Notes: generated from the sequence alone by a model not told the origin. Numbered from the stretch's first letter, positions 46,700 through 58,710 are shown. The stretch: 64,000 nt of DNA from Owenia fusiformis (GCA_903813345.2 CAIIXF020000009.1:24960740-25024739); one strand, 5' to 3'. A program made the numbers and translations.

Positions 46700-47170
46700 C
46701 AGTTACCATGAAAATGAAACATGGTTACCATGGCAACCAAGTCAATCCTAACTTCCAAAGTTTAATACAATATACACATTTAATTATTATCTTATATCTG
46801 AAAAGATGATATTTGTATCTGCCTGTATAAGTACAGCGTTTTTCAATTGTGGAGGTCTGAATTTCAACAAAACCCTGATTACCATGGTAACCAATCAAAT
46901 ACCAGCTCTCAAAGTCTGAATCAATCCTTAAAATCAATCATTGTCTAAGATCTGAAAAAATGAGACACTTATATCCCTTATATCAAAAGTTATAGCATCC
47001 ATCCAATATGGGGGTCCGAATTTCCATAAAACATTGGTTACCATAGCAACCAATCACATACCAGCTCCCAAAGTATAATACAATACTTAAAACCAACCAT
47101 TTATGAAGATCTGAAAAAATGAAACCTGTATCTCCATTATTTCAAAAGTTATAGCACCCATCTAATGTGG
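46700..47170 (-). repeat. tandem ~145-bp units with X-box-like palindrome (right arm)
   Basis: Reverse-complement counterpart of the left-arm array, with GGTTACCATGGCAACC, TTACCATGGTAACC and GGTTACCATAGCAACC spaced by one unit each. Confidence 0.7.
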
Positions 47171-48029
47171 GGGTTCGATTCTATGAAATAGACCCCTGTA
47201 TAAATCATGGACCCATATAAGGCCAAAATCTGAAATCCTGTGGACTAATCTTTATATAAGGTTGTAGCTAATATATTATAGAAGTTTTCTATTCATACTT
47301 TAACCCTTCCTAACACAATGGTGACAAAATATGCATGAAATGCCACTATCATTTCTGAAAAATGGCCTGAAAATCAACACCTGAAGGGTATGTTTTATCT
47401 GTTTCCGTGGCAACCGCTTAACCATGCGACATGGAATTTTTATCATATATTCAATTAGCCTATACCAATAAATCAGAGTTATTTGGATACATTCCACTGA
47501 GTATTTTTGGAGTTCCAGCCCAATTTTATAGTAGGGGTCCAAATTATAGCCCATGGGGGGTAAAATGGCCACAAAATCTAAAAGCTGAAAAACTAAGATC
47601 TAATAATTCATACAAGTATGTAAAATCATACTAGCAACATGAAAAATTATGTCCCATAAAATCCCTCTGAACGCACGCTTAAACCCTCATTCTGACTGCA
47701 CTATTATATTCGTGGATTTTTTTATTAAAATTTTTGCGCTGTTTATATTTTGATGTGTCTTCTGAAATACCTTCCAAACTTTTAAAAAGCATTCGTTAGT
47801 GACATGTTCTATATTCATATACAAACAAAGTTCGGGTTCATTTAGTGTTTAAAAGCCCCGTATGTATGTAAACAAATTCAAGGATCCATTCGCAAATTGG
47901 TAAATTTGAAATGTTTTTAAAATGTTACATATATATTCCTATAATGAACGAAATCACTAACAAATAACGAAGCTGTTATGAAGCTACTATCTTGATATAG
48001 CTGATATATATCTAATTATATGCTATCCA

Positions 48030-48440
48030 TTATATGAAAAAAATTGAGAAAATGTTTCAGTATGATCAAATCTGAACATTTAAAATTCTGTTTGATTCAA
48101 GAAAGTTGCCATATTTTAAGATTTCACACAGGAAGTGATGTCAAATGAAATTTGAATAAAGCATTAGATATTATATATAATGAAATATTAAGAAAGACAG
48201 AATCAGCTGATTATATTTTTTAAGTTATGTCTATGATATAATTCAATGAATAATCCCTTCTTTTACTAGAAGTGATTTTGTGCTACTTTCTTATACTATT
48301 AATGGCAAGGTTATAAAACAAACTTCCTGTGTGAAATGATAAAAGTAGCAGCCTTCTCAATCTTGATATGAGCACTGCATTTTAAATGATCATTATTGAT
48401 CATATCAAAATATTTTATCATGTTTTGCAAAACCTTTGCA
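48030..48440. repeat. diverged hairpin element
   Basis: ATTTCACACAGGAAGT at about 48120-48136 is matched by ACTTCCTGTGTGAAAT at about 48323-48338, and weaker pairing continues outward (GATTCAAGAAAG with CTTCTCAATC). No boundary or coding content is clear. Confidence 0.4.
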
Positions 48441-48689
48441 AACAATTGACACTGTCTTAGTTAGTCATATGTGAAAATAGTTTACAAGTCAAAAATCATA
48501 AAAATCATATGTTTTTTGCAGAATGGATGTCAAATAAGGAAAATAATGCACGGGCATCAGGTTAAGCAATCTTGTCTCAAAGCAGATCATATATGCTCAA
48601 AAAGGCATCAATTAATTAATATTCGACTCACATTGGAAAAGGATGTAAATTATAATCGATGAAAAGGAAGGCTTTATAATGTTTTGCAT

Positions 48690-49850
48690 GTTAATTACAA
48701 AGAATAGTTTGTTTTTCAAAATGTGTCATTTGCAAATGATTTAATCAAATTACGATGTGTTAATTAAGGTTTAACATTACAGTGGATCCGCTTTCTAATT
48801 AACTTTCAAATGATCAACCAATTAATGGTGTTCATTCTGGAAATGGACTGAATATAGCATGGAACAAATTATCCTGGCAACGACTTATTGTAAAAACCAT
48901 CAACCTGTTCTACAGCAAAAAGGGTTGAGTTAACCTGCACACTGGTATATCCATTCCTTACCTCAGACCGTTACCTATTTTTCCGATTCTGAAATACATG
49001 TACATCATCGTGTACCCTTTCGAATTATCGTCCATCCTTGTTTTTATGAGTCCAGCAGCTGTGTTATTGGAACAGTAATTTGGGACTTGAAGTACAAATA
49101 TCTTTCTAAATCATTAGTATATTGTAAAGTACTTTAAAACAGATCATTTGTAAAGTATCAACGTATCAGCTATCACGTTGAACCATTTAAATCAGGTTTT
49201 CCTGCTGATCTAGGGATTTTCGGTACATATAACAGCATTTAGTATGCATGTAATAAGCGCCTACTTTAGTTTCTACCCTTCCGCCACAGACACGGACAAT
49301 AACGCTTGATCAACCTATTCACCCATGATTAATATTGGACAAAAGGGTAATTTTGCGTTTGTAATTACACTACGGACAAAATATGGACAAAAAATAAATC
49401 AAAATTGACGAGTAAATCAAGTAAACGAGATACCACATACATGAAGACACACCCACAATCAATTTTATCATCTGTAAATGATGAATTTCGGACCAAAGTA
49501 TATGATGTGTAAAGATAAGAACGTTATACTACATGCAATGAGGCTCCGATATCCTGGGAGGTCACGCAGTGTGAACAACCATTTAAACCACTAATAAACC
49601 ACGACGTCTATTAAAATCAGATATAAGCCACTAGATATTTCGTCCACTATAAATTCTCTATAATCTGAATTTGTGAAATCCGTAAACATAATTCTTACTT
49701 GGACTTGCCGTATTCGCAGAGGTGTTTTTACTATTTGATGTACTGTTAGTAGTTTGAAATCAATGTAGCATCGATAACAAGATAGTTTAGGATGATTCGA
49801 ATACCTTTGATGTACATAGATGTGAATTTGAGATAGTAAGCGTTACATTT
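48690..49850 (+). repeat. block B of a diverged duplication (partner 29690-31760)
   Basis: Keeps the same ordered blocks as 29690-31760 but is about 0.9 kb shorter in the middle. The best kept parts are around 48870-48960 (TTATCCTGGCAACGACTTAT, TTAACCTGCACA) and 49760-49790 (AATGTAGCATCGATAACAAG). Confidence 0.65.
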
Positions 49851-50134
49851 ATTCTTCATGCTGTATCGATAGCATCGATATCTCAAATAGTCGCAGTATT
49901 AAAGTCACAAAATATATTTCTCTAAAACTGCATCACTATGGTGACGAAAATATCAATTGATAAACATTTCCCTGATTAGATCTATTACCAAACCCGTATT
50001 TATTACGTAAATATTTTGATTCGAACTTTTATACATTTGATAAGACACAGACCAAGGGGTCTAACAACAAATTATTGTCACTGTTTTATAAAACATAATA
50101 CAATAACAAATAGATAAGATTTATATCTAATTAA

Positions 50135-50600
50135 ATGTTACAGAGGTATTGGAATGTTCGTATATTCAAGGGCATATCTAATAATCAATTAGAGTCATAT
50201 GCAATCGAACGCCTTGCAATTCTTCCTCGACGTTACTTGAACATTCAAACAAAACAGATCCTTTTTTGCCTGCTCCGCCTACCCTTGACTCATGTGACTT
50301 TGATCCTCACCATCTGTAATATGTACTGTACGACAGAGCGAGGATTAGGCTTAACATTGTGGAGCCTTTTGATCCTCACCCTTGAATATGTACTGAACGA
50401 CAGATCGAGAATTAACATCGCAGAGCCTTTTTTGCAAATAGGTAAAGTAAATAGGACAAGTTAAAAAAATTTGAACATTCAAACAAATTCCTTTTTTGCC
50501 TGCACCGCCTACCCCTGACTCATGTGACTTTGATCCTCACCCTATGTAATATGTACTGTACGACAAAGCGAATGTTAGCATCACAGAGCCTCTGACCCTG
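50135..50600 (+). repeat. tandem repeat with TAATATGTACTGTACGACA units
   Basis: A block with CTCATGTGACTTTGATCCTC and TGTAATATGTACTGTACGAC occurs at about 50287-50345 and 50517-50575, with a shorter version at 50367-50425. The 109-codon open frame crosses these repeats and is not considered a gene. Confidence 0.6.
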
Positions 50601-50608
50601 TGTACAAA

Positions 50609-52220
50609 ATGTCCCCACCTATGGGTGATCCCGTCAAATGGTTATCCTAAAAATGAGTAGACAAGACTTTACCGACACAATTTTAGGACGGGAAATCCAA
50701 AATGGCCACCTTAAAATTTACCCAGAATGCCAAAAAATAAGTCAGTTCTAGATTTTCATACTAAGAACCCCTAAAAATTTGAAATTGATCCGTCACACAG
50801 TTAACCAGAAAACATGTAAACAAGACTTTACAGACAAGATTTGAGGACAGAAAATCCAAAATGGCTGGCTTGACATTTATCCAGAATGCCAAAAAACTAA
50901 TCTGTTCCAGATTTTCATACTAAGAATCATCCCTGAAAATTTGAAATTGATCTACCAAACGGTTCACCTGATAATGCGTAGACAAGACTTTACAAACAAG
51001 ATTTTAGGACAGGAAATTCAAAATGGCTGCCTTGACATTTACCCAGAATGCCCAAAAACTAATCAGATCTAGATTTTCATACTAAGAATCATCCCTGAAA
51101 ATTTGAAATTGATCTACCAAACGGTTCACCTAAAAACGCGTAGACAAGACTTTACGGGCAAGATTTTAAGACGGAAAATCCAAAATGGCTGCCTTGACAT
51201 TTACCCAGAATGCCAAAAAACGAATCAGATCTAGATTTTCATACTGAGAATCATCCCTGAAAATTTCAAATTGATCTACCAAACGGTTCACCTTGAAATG
51301 CGTAGACAAGACTTTACAGACAAGATTTTAGGACGGAAAATCCAAAATGGCTGCCTTGACATTTACCCAGAATGCCCAAAATCTGATCAGATCTAGATTT
51401 TTATACTGAGAATCATCCCTGAAAATTTGAAATTGATCTACCAAACGGTTCACCTGAAAATGCGTAGACAAGACTTTACAGACAAGATTTTAGGACGGAA
51501 AATCCAAAATGGCTGCCTTGACATTTACCCAGAATGCCCAAAAACTAATCAGATCTAGATTTTCATACAAAGAATCATCCCTGAAAATTTGAAATTGATC
51601 TTTCAAATGGTTGACCTGAAAACGCGTAGACAAGACTTTACAGACAAGATTTTAGGACGGAAAAATCCAAAATGGCCGACAATAGAAAAGTGATTATGAG
51701 TTTTTGCTGATTTCTTTTTACAAAATTATCACATATAACTACTGTTAACAATAGCATAGGATTTTACAACAAGGTCCACCTGAAATTATTTATAAAGCTA
51801 CTAAATAGTTTAAGTATGAAAACTGAAAAACACCATTCAATATGATACAAAGTATTATCGTGCGCTAACTTTTCTTAAAACATTCAAAATGGCTGACATG
51901 GCTGAGCTAACAGGTCTAAAACCTAATCAGATCTAGAATGAAGTGAGCTGAACAAGATGTTAAAGTTTTAAAAGCAACTGTGAAGCCGTTTTTCTTAAAG
52001 TTTGCCGACAAGGATTTTAGCATTTGACTTCAAAATGGCCGACAGGAAGTAGGTATCGAGTTAATTTTTTTTCAATTACATCTGCATGTACTCATAAGTT
52101 ATCCCTGGAAATTTGAAGGTGATATCTGTAGCGGTTTTGGAGAAAACTTCCGGACGTATGGACAGACGGACGGACGCGCCTAGGCCGACAATATGGCCCC
52201 ACACTATGTGGTGGGGACAT
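50609..52220. mobile_element. 1.6-kb element: seven ~161-bp tandem units between TGTCCCCACC ends
   Basis: ATGTCCCCACC at 50609-50619 and its reverse complement at 52210-52220 bound the element. Between about 50640 and 51690 a unit containing GTAGACAAGACTTTACAGAC, AAAATCCAAAATGGC and TACCCAGAATGCC recurs at a spacing of 157-164 bp, seven times. The right 500 bp is unique and ends in GACAGACGGACGGACGCGCC before the inverted end. No protein frame is present. Confidence 0.75.
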
Positions 52221-53095
52221 AAAAACCTGTTGGTTTACACTTCGGAGTATTCTAAAAGATCTTTCCTGAGGTTCTTTCACTTTTCAACTGGTTTTTGGTT
52301 ACTTCAATGGACGACGTCTTGATTTACGTCATCAAAAATCAAAATTCAAAATGATATCATATTTGAAATCTACATGTAAAATAATATTTAGGGATGTGGT
52401 TTTAAAAAGTGTTTATCAAATTTGAAAATTAGATTTTCTTTGAAAATGTGACTTAAAAGTAGGTTAGATTCCCCATATAGAATGTTATAAAATAAAAAAG
52501 TCAAACATCTTTTCTTGAACTGGACAGATAATATTTTCTTTTACTGAACATATTCAAACTTGTATAACTATCAGGTACATAAGGGTGATATTAAAAATGA
52601 ACCACTAAAATTGATGAATATTCAAGTTTAGGGAACTTTTTATATACCTGCCTCAGCCATGTTTTATGACCCGAATTAGCCACCTGGTGGTGAAACTGGT
52701 AGCTACCTACTCGTATCTGGGTTATTGTGTGCAAAGGTTTTCAATATCTATTTTTTTGAATTCGTTCTTTCATTTCTTCTTCTATGCGAAGAACTGTTCA
52801 GTCCATTGTAACTCATTCTGGCCCGTTGTGTTCCACGATGTCTTCAGGAGTAACAGAAAATACTATGAGGAATACTTTGAAATACATGGCTTGTTCAACA
52901 TGTAAAGTGATTTGTTGTTCTGCATGCATTATATTGATATACCCTTTGCTTAAACATGAGTCGTCCACGACTCGTTAAAAGGCTAGTGTGGTGTGTACTT
53001 GTATGCCTATGTATGAGTGCACATAAAAAACACATGACTCTTTCAAGGAGGGGTTTCTGGGTCTGTCTTTCAGGATTATTTGCGTAAATTACGAC
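52221..53095. other. no gene seen
   Basis: AT-rich sequence; overlapping 64- and 79-codon frames at 52666-52978 show no recognisable features. Confidence 0.4.
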
Positions 53096-53165
53096 TGCAC
53101 ATATACGGGATATACCAAGAGGTATTGCTCACCTTCATTGGTGATAAACAGAATACAATACAATA
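53096..53165 (+). repeat. possible LINE or SINE 3' tail
   Basis: TTGCTCACCTTCATTGGTGA, a short stem-loop, is followed by AACAGAATACAATACAATAA. A hairpin followed by ATACA-type repeats is typical of a LINE/SINE 3' end, and a similar tail closes the LINE fragment at 32 kb. Confidence 0.4.
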
Positions 53166-53461
53166 AGAGTCAACATTTGTGGCATCACGCCCCATGTGAG
53201 TCTTTTCATACAACGGTTTCTCTGGCATCTTTAAATCTTGAATATGTTAAATATAAATGTAATTCAAATAAAATTAGATTCCAAAATGTAAATAAAACTT
53301 GACACTCATTGTCAAAACATAAATTAATATTCATTGAACTCTTCTTGTGTTCATGATGTTTTATTCGACATCTTTGTTCAATTCTTGAATATGCAAAACA
53401 AAGCAATTTACATTGTTCCACGTGTCATTAATTGTTCAGCAACTAAACTGACGGCTATTAG

Positions 53462-55753
53462 TGTTACACGGTATTTGGCATACATTTATGGTTGTGCGGT
53501 ATTTGTGATACAAGTGAACATACCATACTCACCTGAGGTATCTGACATATTCCACAAGTGAGTATGGCATATTCCGCATTGAAATATGATATAGTGAATA
53601 CCTTATATTTACCTGCGTAATATGACATATTCACTCGGAGAATATGACATACACATGGCGGAATATGGCATTTACCGCGTGGTGAACGTCATACAAAATT
53701 CCCTTGATTTGATTTGATTTGATAGAGAATCAACACTAAATGTAAAACTATAATGGATTACCATTGTTTTTATCGCTTCGATCACTAAACTATGAATCCT
53801 AGAGTGATTGAGTAAGTTTATTACGTATGATCGGTAAATGATACTTCTGAAAGTATCAGTTATGTATTAACCGCGATCAAATACTCATGTTTTTCAGGTT
53901 TTTATCTGATCTTTGTAAACTGTTGATTTGGTTGTAAAAGTCACTCATAAGCCTCGCGAACGTAGGTTCGTTTATTTATGTGTAGTAATGCTTCCCTTAC
54001 AGTGTGTTTTTGCGTGTAACACATATATGGAACACCATCAAACAATACAGGTACCACCGGTGTATGTTATTCAATTGTATCATTTCATATATTCAATGCA
54101 CCGACCTGTTGATTCAGTAATCATCATAATAATTTATAGACTTTAACCCGTTCGTCGAATCGATGTAATTGACAATTGCGTACTTCCGTATCGCGTTCTC
54201 ATTGGTTAATTTGTATGCCATATACCGCAGGTGAATCTGTCATACAACACAAGTGAATATGCCATTTTCGTTACGGAATATGACATATATTTGTATCGTG
54301 TTTACCGCGTAACAATTAGGACGGCTGTTGGTTCACCCCATGCAGACAGATCGCCTAAAATTACATTCGTATGATGCGAGACTCGACATTAACCAGGAAA
54401 TTAGAAATATTTTGCCACCCATGAAGCAAATTTTTTACTGCTTAATAAATGGTGAATGACAGTCAGATTGAGTTGATATTTCTAGTCTACTGGGCTAATG
54501 ATTGTTTTATGAAAAATATAGAAATAAAACCCCAAATTATGTAATAACTATTCAAAAGAAGATATTTAAACAGCTGTAAAAGTGTAGGAGGTCCCATTAA
54601 TTTATGGTCCTACTCTCCATTGATTTATATGGTGACCTCTTTCCCTTATTATCTTATACACAATCAGGGCCAGCAAGGGCCTTTAAAAGGGGTGACCATA
54701 ATCCCTGGGGGACCATAATTTCTTTCACATCGGGATTTAAACATGGACTGATTTATCTTAAAATTCCTGACATCTAAATTCTAAAGAACATTTCAATTCA
54801 AAATAATATTTTCCTCTGACGGAAGTGCATCCATTTTGTTATGAAGACGTAATGTCTCTATAACCAGGTGGGGACCAGTGACTGTAGCTGTGCAATCATA
54901 TGCACATATAAGAGCGACGACGAGCTCATACGTGTATCTCTTGACATTAGCCTGGCAAGAGAACAATATGGAAAACACACTATTTATATTGCATATACTC
55001 TCTTTGAGCATTGATATTTGATTAATTGAATTCCTGAATGAGTTATTTTGATTTTGAAATATGCTACAATGTCCAAGAATATAATATGAGTTGTGGCTTC
55101 AAAATCAACAGAAGTAATTTGTCTAACACGATGGGCGAATGAGTGATTCATAAATAGTTATAGCTGTTACGCGGTAAACATGATACAAAAATATGTCATA
55201 TTCACCTGCGGTATATGGCATACACACTAACCAATGAGAACGTGATACGGAAGTACGCAACTGTCAATTGCTTAGATTGAACGAACGAGTAAAACGTTAT
55301 AAATTATTATAATGATTACTGAATTAACAGTACTGTGTATCGAATATATTAACTTAGCAGAAGTATCAGGCACCAATCTCGCGTAATAAACTTTCTCAAT
55401 CAATCCAGGATTCATATATTAGTACTCGACGCACTAACTATTTTGGTAATCCAGCGTAGTTTTACATTTAGAGTCGATTCTCGCAACCAATCAAATCAAG
55501 GCTTTCTGTATCACGTTTTCACCTGCAGTATATGTCATTTTCACCCGTGGTATATGGCATATTCCGCAAGTGAGCATGACATATTCCGCAGGTGAGTATC
55601 GGCTATTCACTGAAATCAGTGTATCGCATATTCACTGCGGAATATCGCATACTCACCTGCGGAATATGCCATATACCGCAGGTGAGTGTGGCATATTCAC
55701 CCGTATCACAAATACCGCGCAACCATGAATGAATGCCATATACCGCGTAACAA
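53462..55753. mobile_element. 2.3-kb palindromic element with subterminal satellite-like repeats
   Basis: Outer arms at about 53462-53830 and 55370-55753 are inverted, as are inner arms at about 54115-54320 and 55140-55330. Ends read TTACACGGTATTTGGCAT and, in reverse complement, TTACGCGGTATATGGCAT. Both outer arms are filled with short units of the type ATATGGCATATTCCGCAGGT in both orientations. The ~800-bp centre is unique and includes a minus-strand frame (55011-54793) that begins after an acceptor-like TTCTCTTGCCAG; its product is not recognised. Confidence 0.7.
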
Positions 55754-56795
55754 TAGCATTTTTCAACTATAAGTAGTATTTTTCCAACTATTCACGAATC
55801 ACTCCAAGTACATGTAGATTTTCACTAAACTAGAGTTGAAAGTTAAAAAGAACAATAAACGTAAGGCTGTTTGTTTCTTCTAACAATTTCTTTAGAATTA
55901 TTTATCAAATTAATGGTTATGTTGCCTCGACCTTTCATCATCAAGAATAAGCCTTTGTAATTGATGAGTTGAATCGCATGTCTCAAATGTAATATTAATC
56001 ATCGATGATCTCGCCAAATGTGAATATCTAAGCTCACTCAACATGCATGGCAAAGACAAAGGTCCCAAAATCAGCACCAAAGGACATATTACATACAAAG
56101 TCATACTCCCTTGTTCACTCTCTCGCAGGCTATTGACAATCACCTCATCCCCTCGTTCAACCCACGCTTCATCAGGTCTACACTTTGTTATATATGAAAC
56201 TAATAACTGAAACAACCCGGCCAGTCCCGAGTGTCAAGTCTCGCTTATAATCCATCATCAGAATGTCAACGTTCATATCGCCGTTGCAATGATTATAAAT
56301 CTAAGCTTTCAGAAAATCCAATGCATCGGTCGGAATAACCTCCAACATGTTTGGGAGAGCAAATATTGTTAAGATTGGATTCACAAAAAGCTAGGCAAGG
56401 TGTATATGTGTCCGATTCCAGCCAATCCAAACACAGTTATTTCACACAACTGCATTCAGAATCACTTGTTAAACAGTTGTTAAGGTGACAAGTCGACTCT
56501 CCGCATTGAAGTTGATACTTTGCCAACTTGACCCTTGCAAACGGTTTCATTAAAAATATGTTCTTTTAGTGATTTTGTACTTTTACGTGATTTCGGAGAA
56601 AATATTTTGCAATGTGTGAAAACAATTTAAACCTAGGACTTAAATGCATTTTGGCTACTTCATTCCACTCAGGCGATGTTTCCTTAACTTTGCATTCCCG
56701 CTGCGCCGTCATGCAAAGATTTGGAAACGCCACCTTCAAATGCAATGAAATGACTCAGCACACATTGCACTGAGTCCAGGGCCCTCAATAACCTA
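55754..56795. other. no gene seen
   Basis: A 101-codon minus-strand frame at 55910-56215 has no recognisable domain and no splice context that supports it. Confidence 0.4.
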
Positions 56796-56799
56796 TTTA

Positions 56800-57620
56800 T
56801 TCCATAATATGTTTTCTGAAACTTATCCATTTTCAAGTTTGATTTGTCATCACCCAATAATGGTGACATAAAATTTGATAAAAAAAGTTTCAAAATAGAA
56901 CGAAAATGTATTAATTAAGAGAAAATCCCCAGGAATAGTTCTGATACGGGATCTAGTACGGGAGTTTGGCTGATACGGGATCCAATACGGGATATGATAT
57001 GGGATTTTGGCTGATACGGGATCCAATAAGGGATCTGATATGGGATTTTTTAATATCAATAATACCAGTTCTATTCCCTGTTTATTTTCAAGGGAAAACA
57101 TGCTGCTATGGAATAAATAGAGGTTATTTAATGGGAGGGATGGAATATGAATTTAATTTCGAAGGAAAATATGATATTGACCAAAGGAAAACATCATATT
57201 GACTGAGGGTTCCAGCCCGAGTGTAAATATGATATTTTCTGAGGACAATATTATATTTTCTCGAGGAAAAATTCATATTCCATCACGACCATCAATATTT
57301 TATTCCATAATATCTTTCTGAAACTTGTTTTTTATGTCGTCGCCCAATGCAATGATGGTGGCATTAAATGATAGTCTAATTTATCGTCTTGACATTTTCA
57401 ACTTTTATTAACAAATTTTTAAATAGATATAATTTATAATACTAATATGGATCATAATATTCCATAATAACACAGTATTAAGTCTCATGAAATTTTCTGA
57501 TAGTTCTGATACGGGATCTGATACCGGATTTTGGCTGATACGGGATCTGATACGGGATTTTTTGAATATCAATTTCATTCCCAGTTATTTTCCCGGGGAA
57601 AACATGTTATTATGGAATAA
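56800..57620 (+). repeat. tandem dimer with GATACGGGATC satellites
   Basis: TATTCCATAATAT...TTTCTGAAACTT and a (G/A)TGGTG(A/G)CAT block start both units (about 56800 and 57300). Each continues into short GGGATCTGATACGGGAT-type repeats (56940-57050 and 57505-57560) and a GGGAAAACATG block. Unit 1 also holds a nested palindrome at 57130-57300 with stems ATGGAATATGAATTT and AATTCATATTCCAT. Confidence 0.6.
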
Positions 57621-57665
57621 TTAGCTATACAAAATAGCAAGTGTTATTGACTAGGTTTGTGATAG

Positions 57666-58278
57666 GTTATAGGTTACTTCCTGCGAAAGCTATTGGATTT
57701 TGATATAATAGCTTTCCCACGGAGCATTTGGACAGCTCAATGATCGTGACCTTTGAAATCGAATTAAGTCGATCCGCGGCTTACATTTGGTCTCTAACTG
57801 TGTCTTACATCAGTATCATCAATCCGTGTAAGTATCGGAGCGCTGGAGTACTTCTTTTTCGATCAAGACTTGTAATTGTTAGTCGAGTGAATCGTTTTAC
57901 TGCCAAATTCCAATATGGCGGTTTCTGCTCGGACATTTTCGTAAATCTCCGGAGGTTGTCCGAACCTAACTAATTCTCAAAATTCATTTCGTTCGTTGCG
58001 TATCTCGCACCTAGCAAACCGCCATATTGGAAATAGGTCTAAAAAACTTTCACTCGATGAACAATTTACAAGTCTTGATCGAAAAAGAAGTACTCCAGCG
58101 CTCCAATACTTACACGGATTGATGATACTGATGTAAGACACATTTAGAGACCAAAAGTAAGCCGCGGATCGACTTAATTCGATTTCAAAGGTCACTATTG
58201 ATGAGCTGTTCACTTCTCCGTTTGAGAGCCATAAGTTTCAAAATCTAACATGGCTCTCGAAGTGAGTAAGTTATAGGT
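57666..58278. repeat. 0.6-kb palindrome with hairpin caps
   Basis: About 57718-57930 and 58010-58222 are reverse complements. Outside these arms each end folds again: GAAAGCTATT/AATAGCTTTC at 57685-57716 and GAGAGCCAT/ATGGCTCTC at 58224-58258. The two caps are themselves diverged reverse complements. Mirror open frames (57728-57973 and 57977-58213) are by-products. Confidence 0.75.
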
Positions 58279-58373
58279 ATTGGTCGATTCATGACATCAT
58301 AATGTGATCAAAATAAGTGTTTTTTGTGTGAAGCAAAAGGTTGTAGGGATTTTGGAAAGGCTATTTATTGAGT

Positions 58374-58707
58374 CGGGGCAATATGCGAGAGGTTCCATTT
58401 GGTAATTTTTTTTCGCATCCATAAAAATAGAAGTACTTCACTCCCATGATTCAAATCGCTTTTGAATTTACGTTACGCTTCTCTTGGATGTATACTTTAA
58501 TTTTTGTTTTACACTAAACGAAAATATTCCCGCAATATATGGTGCATTATGGGTAGGGACTGCTGTGAAATAATGAATCTACGAGCGTAAGTGACATCTA
58601 TCTAAAAGTATATTGAATTATTAAGTTATTGATTGCGCATGTGTTTTAATAATTAGACCCAATCAAATTGCCGAACCAAAAAATGGAACCTCGCGCAGAT
58701 TGCCCCG
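58374..58707. mobile_element. 334-bp inverted-repeat element with AGT target duplication
   Basis: CGGGGCAATATGCGAGAGGT at 58374 is matched by the reverse complement ending at 58707 with two or three differences. AGT flanks both sides (58371-58373 and 58708-58710). A 3-bp duplication fits PIF/Harbinger or a similar superfamily. The interior is not coding. Confidence 0.72.
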
Positions 58708-58710
58708 AGT

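Larger units (their letters stand above)
43617..47703. mobile_element. 4.1-kb palindromic element with 1.3-1.5 kb arms
   Basis: The left arm runs from TAGTGCAGTCAGAATGAG at 43617 towards 45200, and the right arm is its reverse complement down to 47703, with roughly 85-90% agreement by eye. TTA flanks both ends (43614-43616 and 47704-47706), consistent with a 3-bp target duplication. The inner stem at 45140-45310 contains GTGAACAATTCAAC and its complement. The right arm has about 0.8 kb of extra sequence (45450-46400). No transposase-like frame is seen, so it is non-autonomous. Confidence 0.75.

Noticed and set aside
50135-50464. 109-codon frame as a gene
   Set aside because: It crosses tandem repeats and has no recognisable domain.
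50609-52220. CRISPR-like array
   Set aside because: Whole units repeat at ~161 bp with no distinct spacers, and the genome is eukaryotic.
55910-56215. 101-codon minus-strand frame as a gene
   Set aside because: No recognisable motif, no matching splice sites and no neighbours that support it.
56966-57202. 78-codon frame as a gene
   Set aside because: It is a translation of GATACGGGATC satellite repeats.
57728-58213. Mirror frames as a head-on gene pair
   Set aside because: Both arise from the same palindrome arms.
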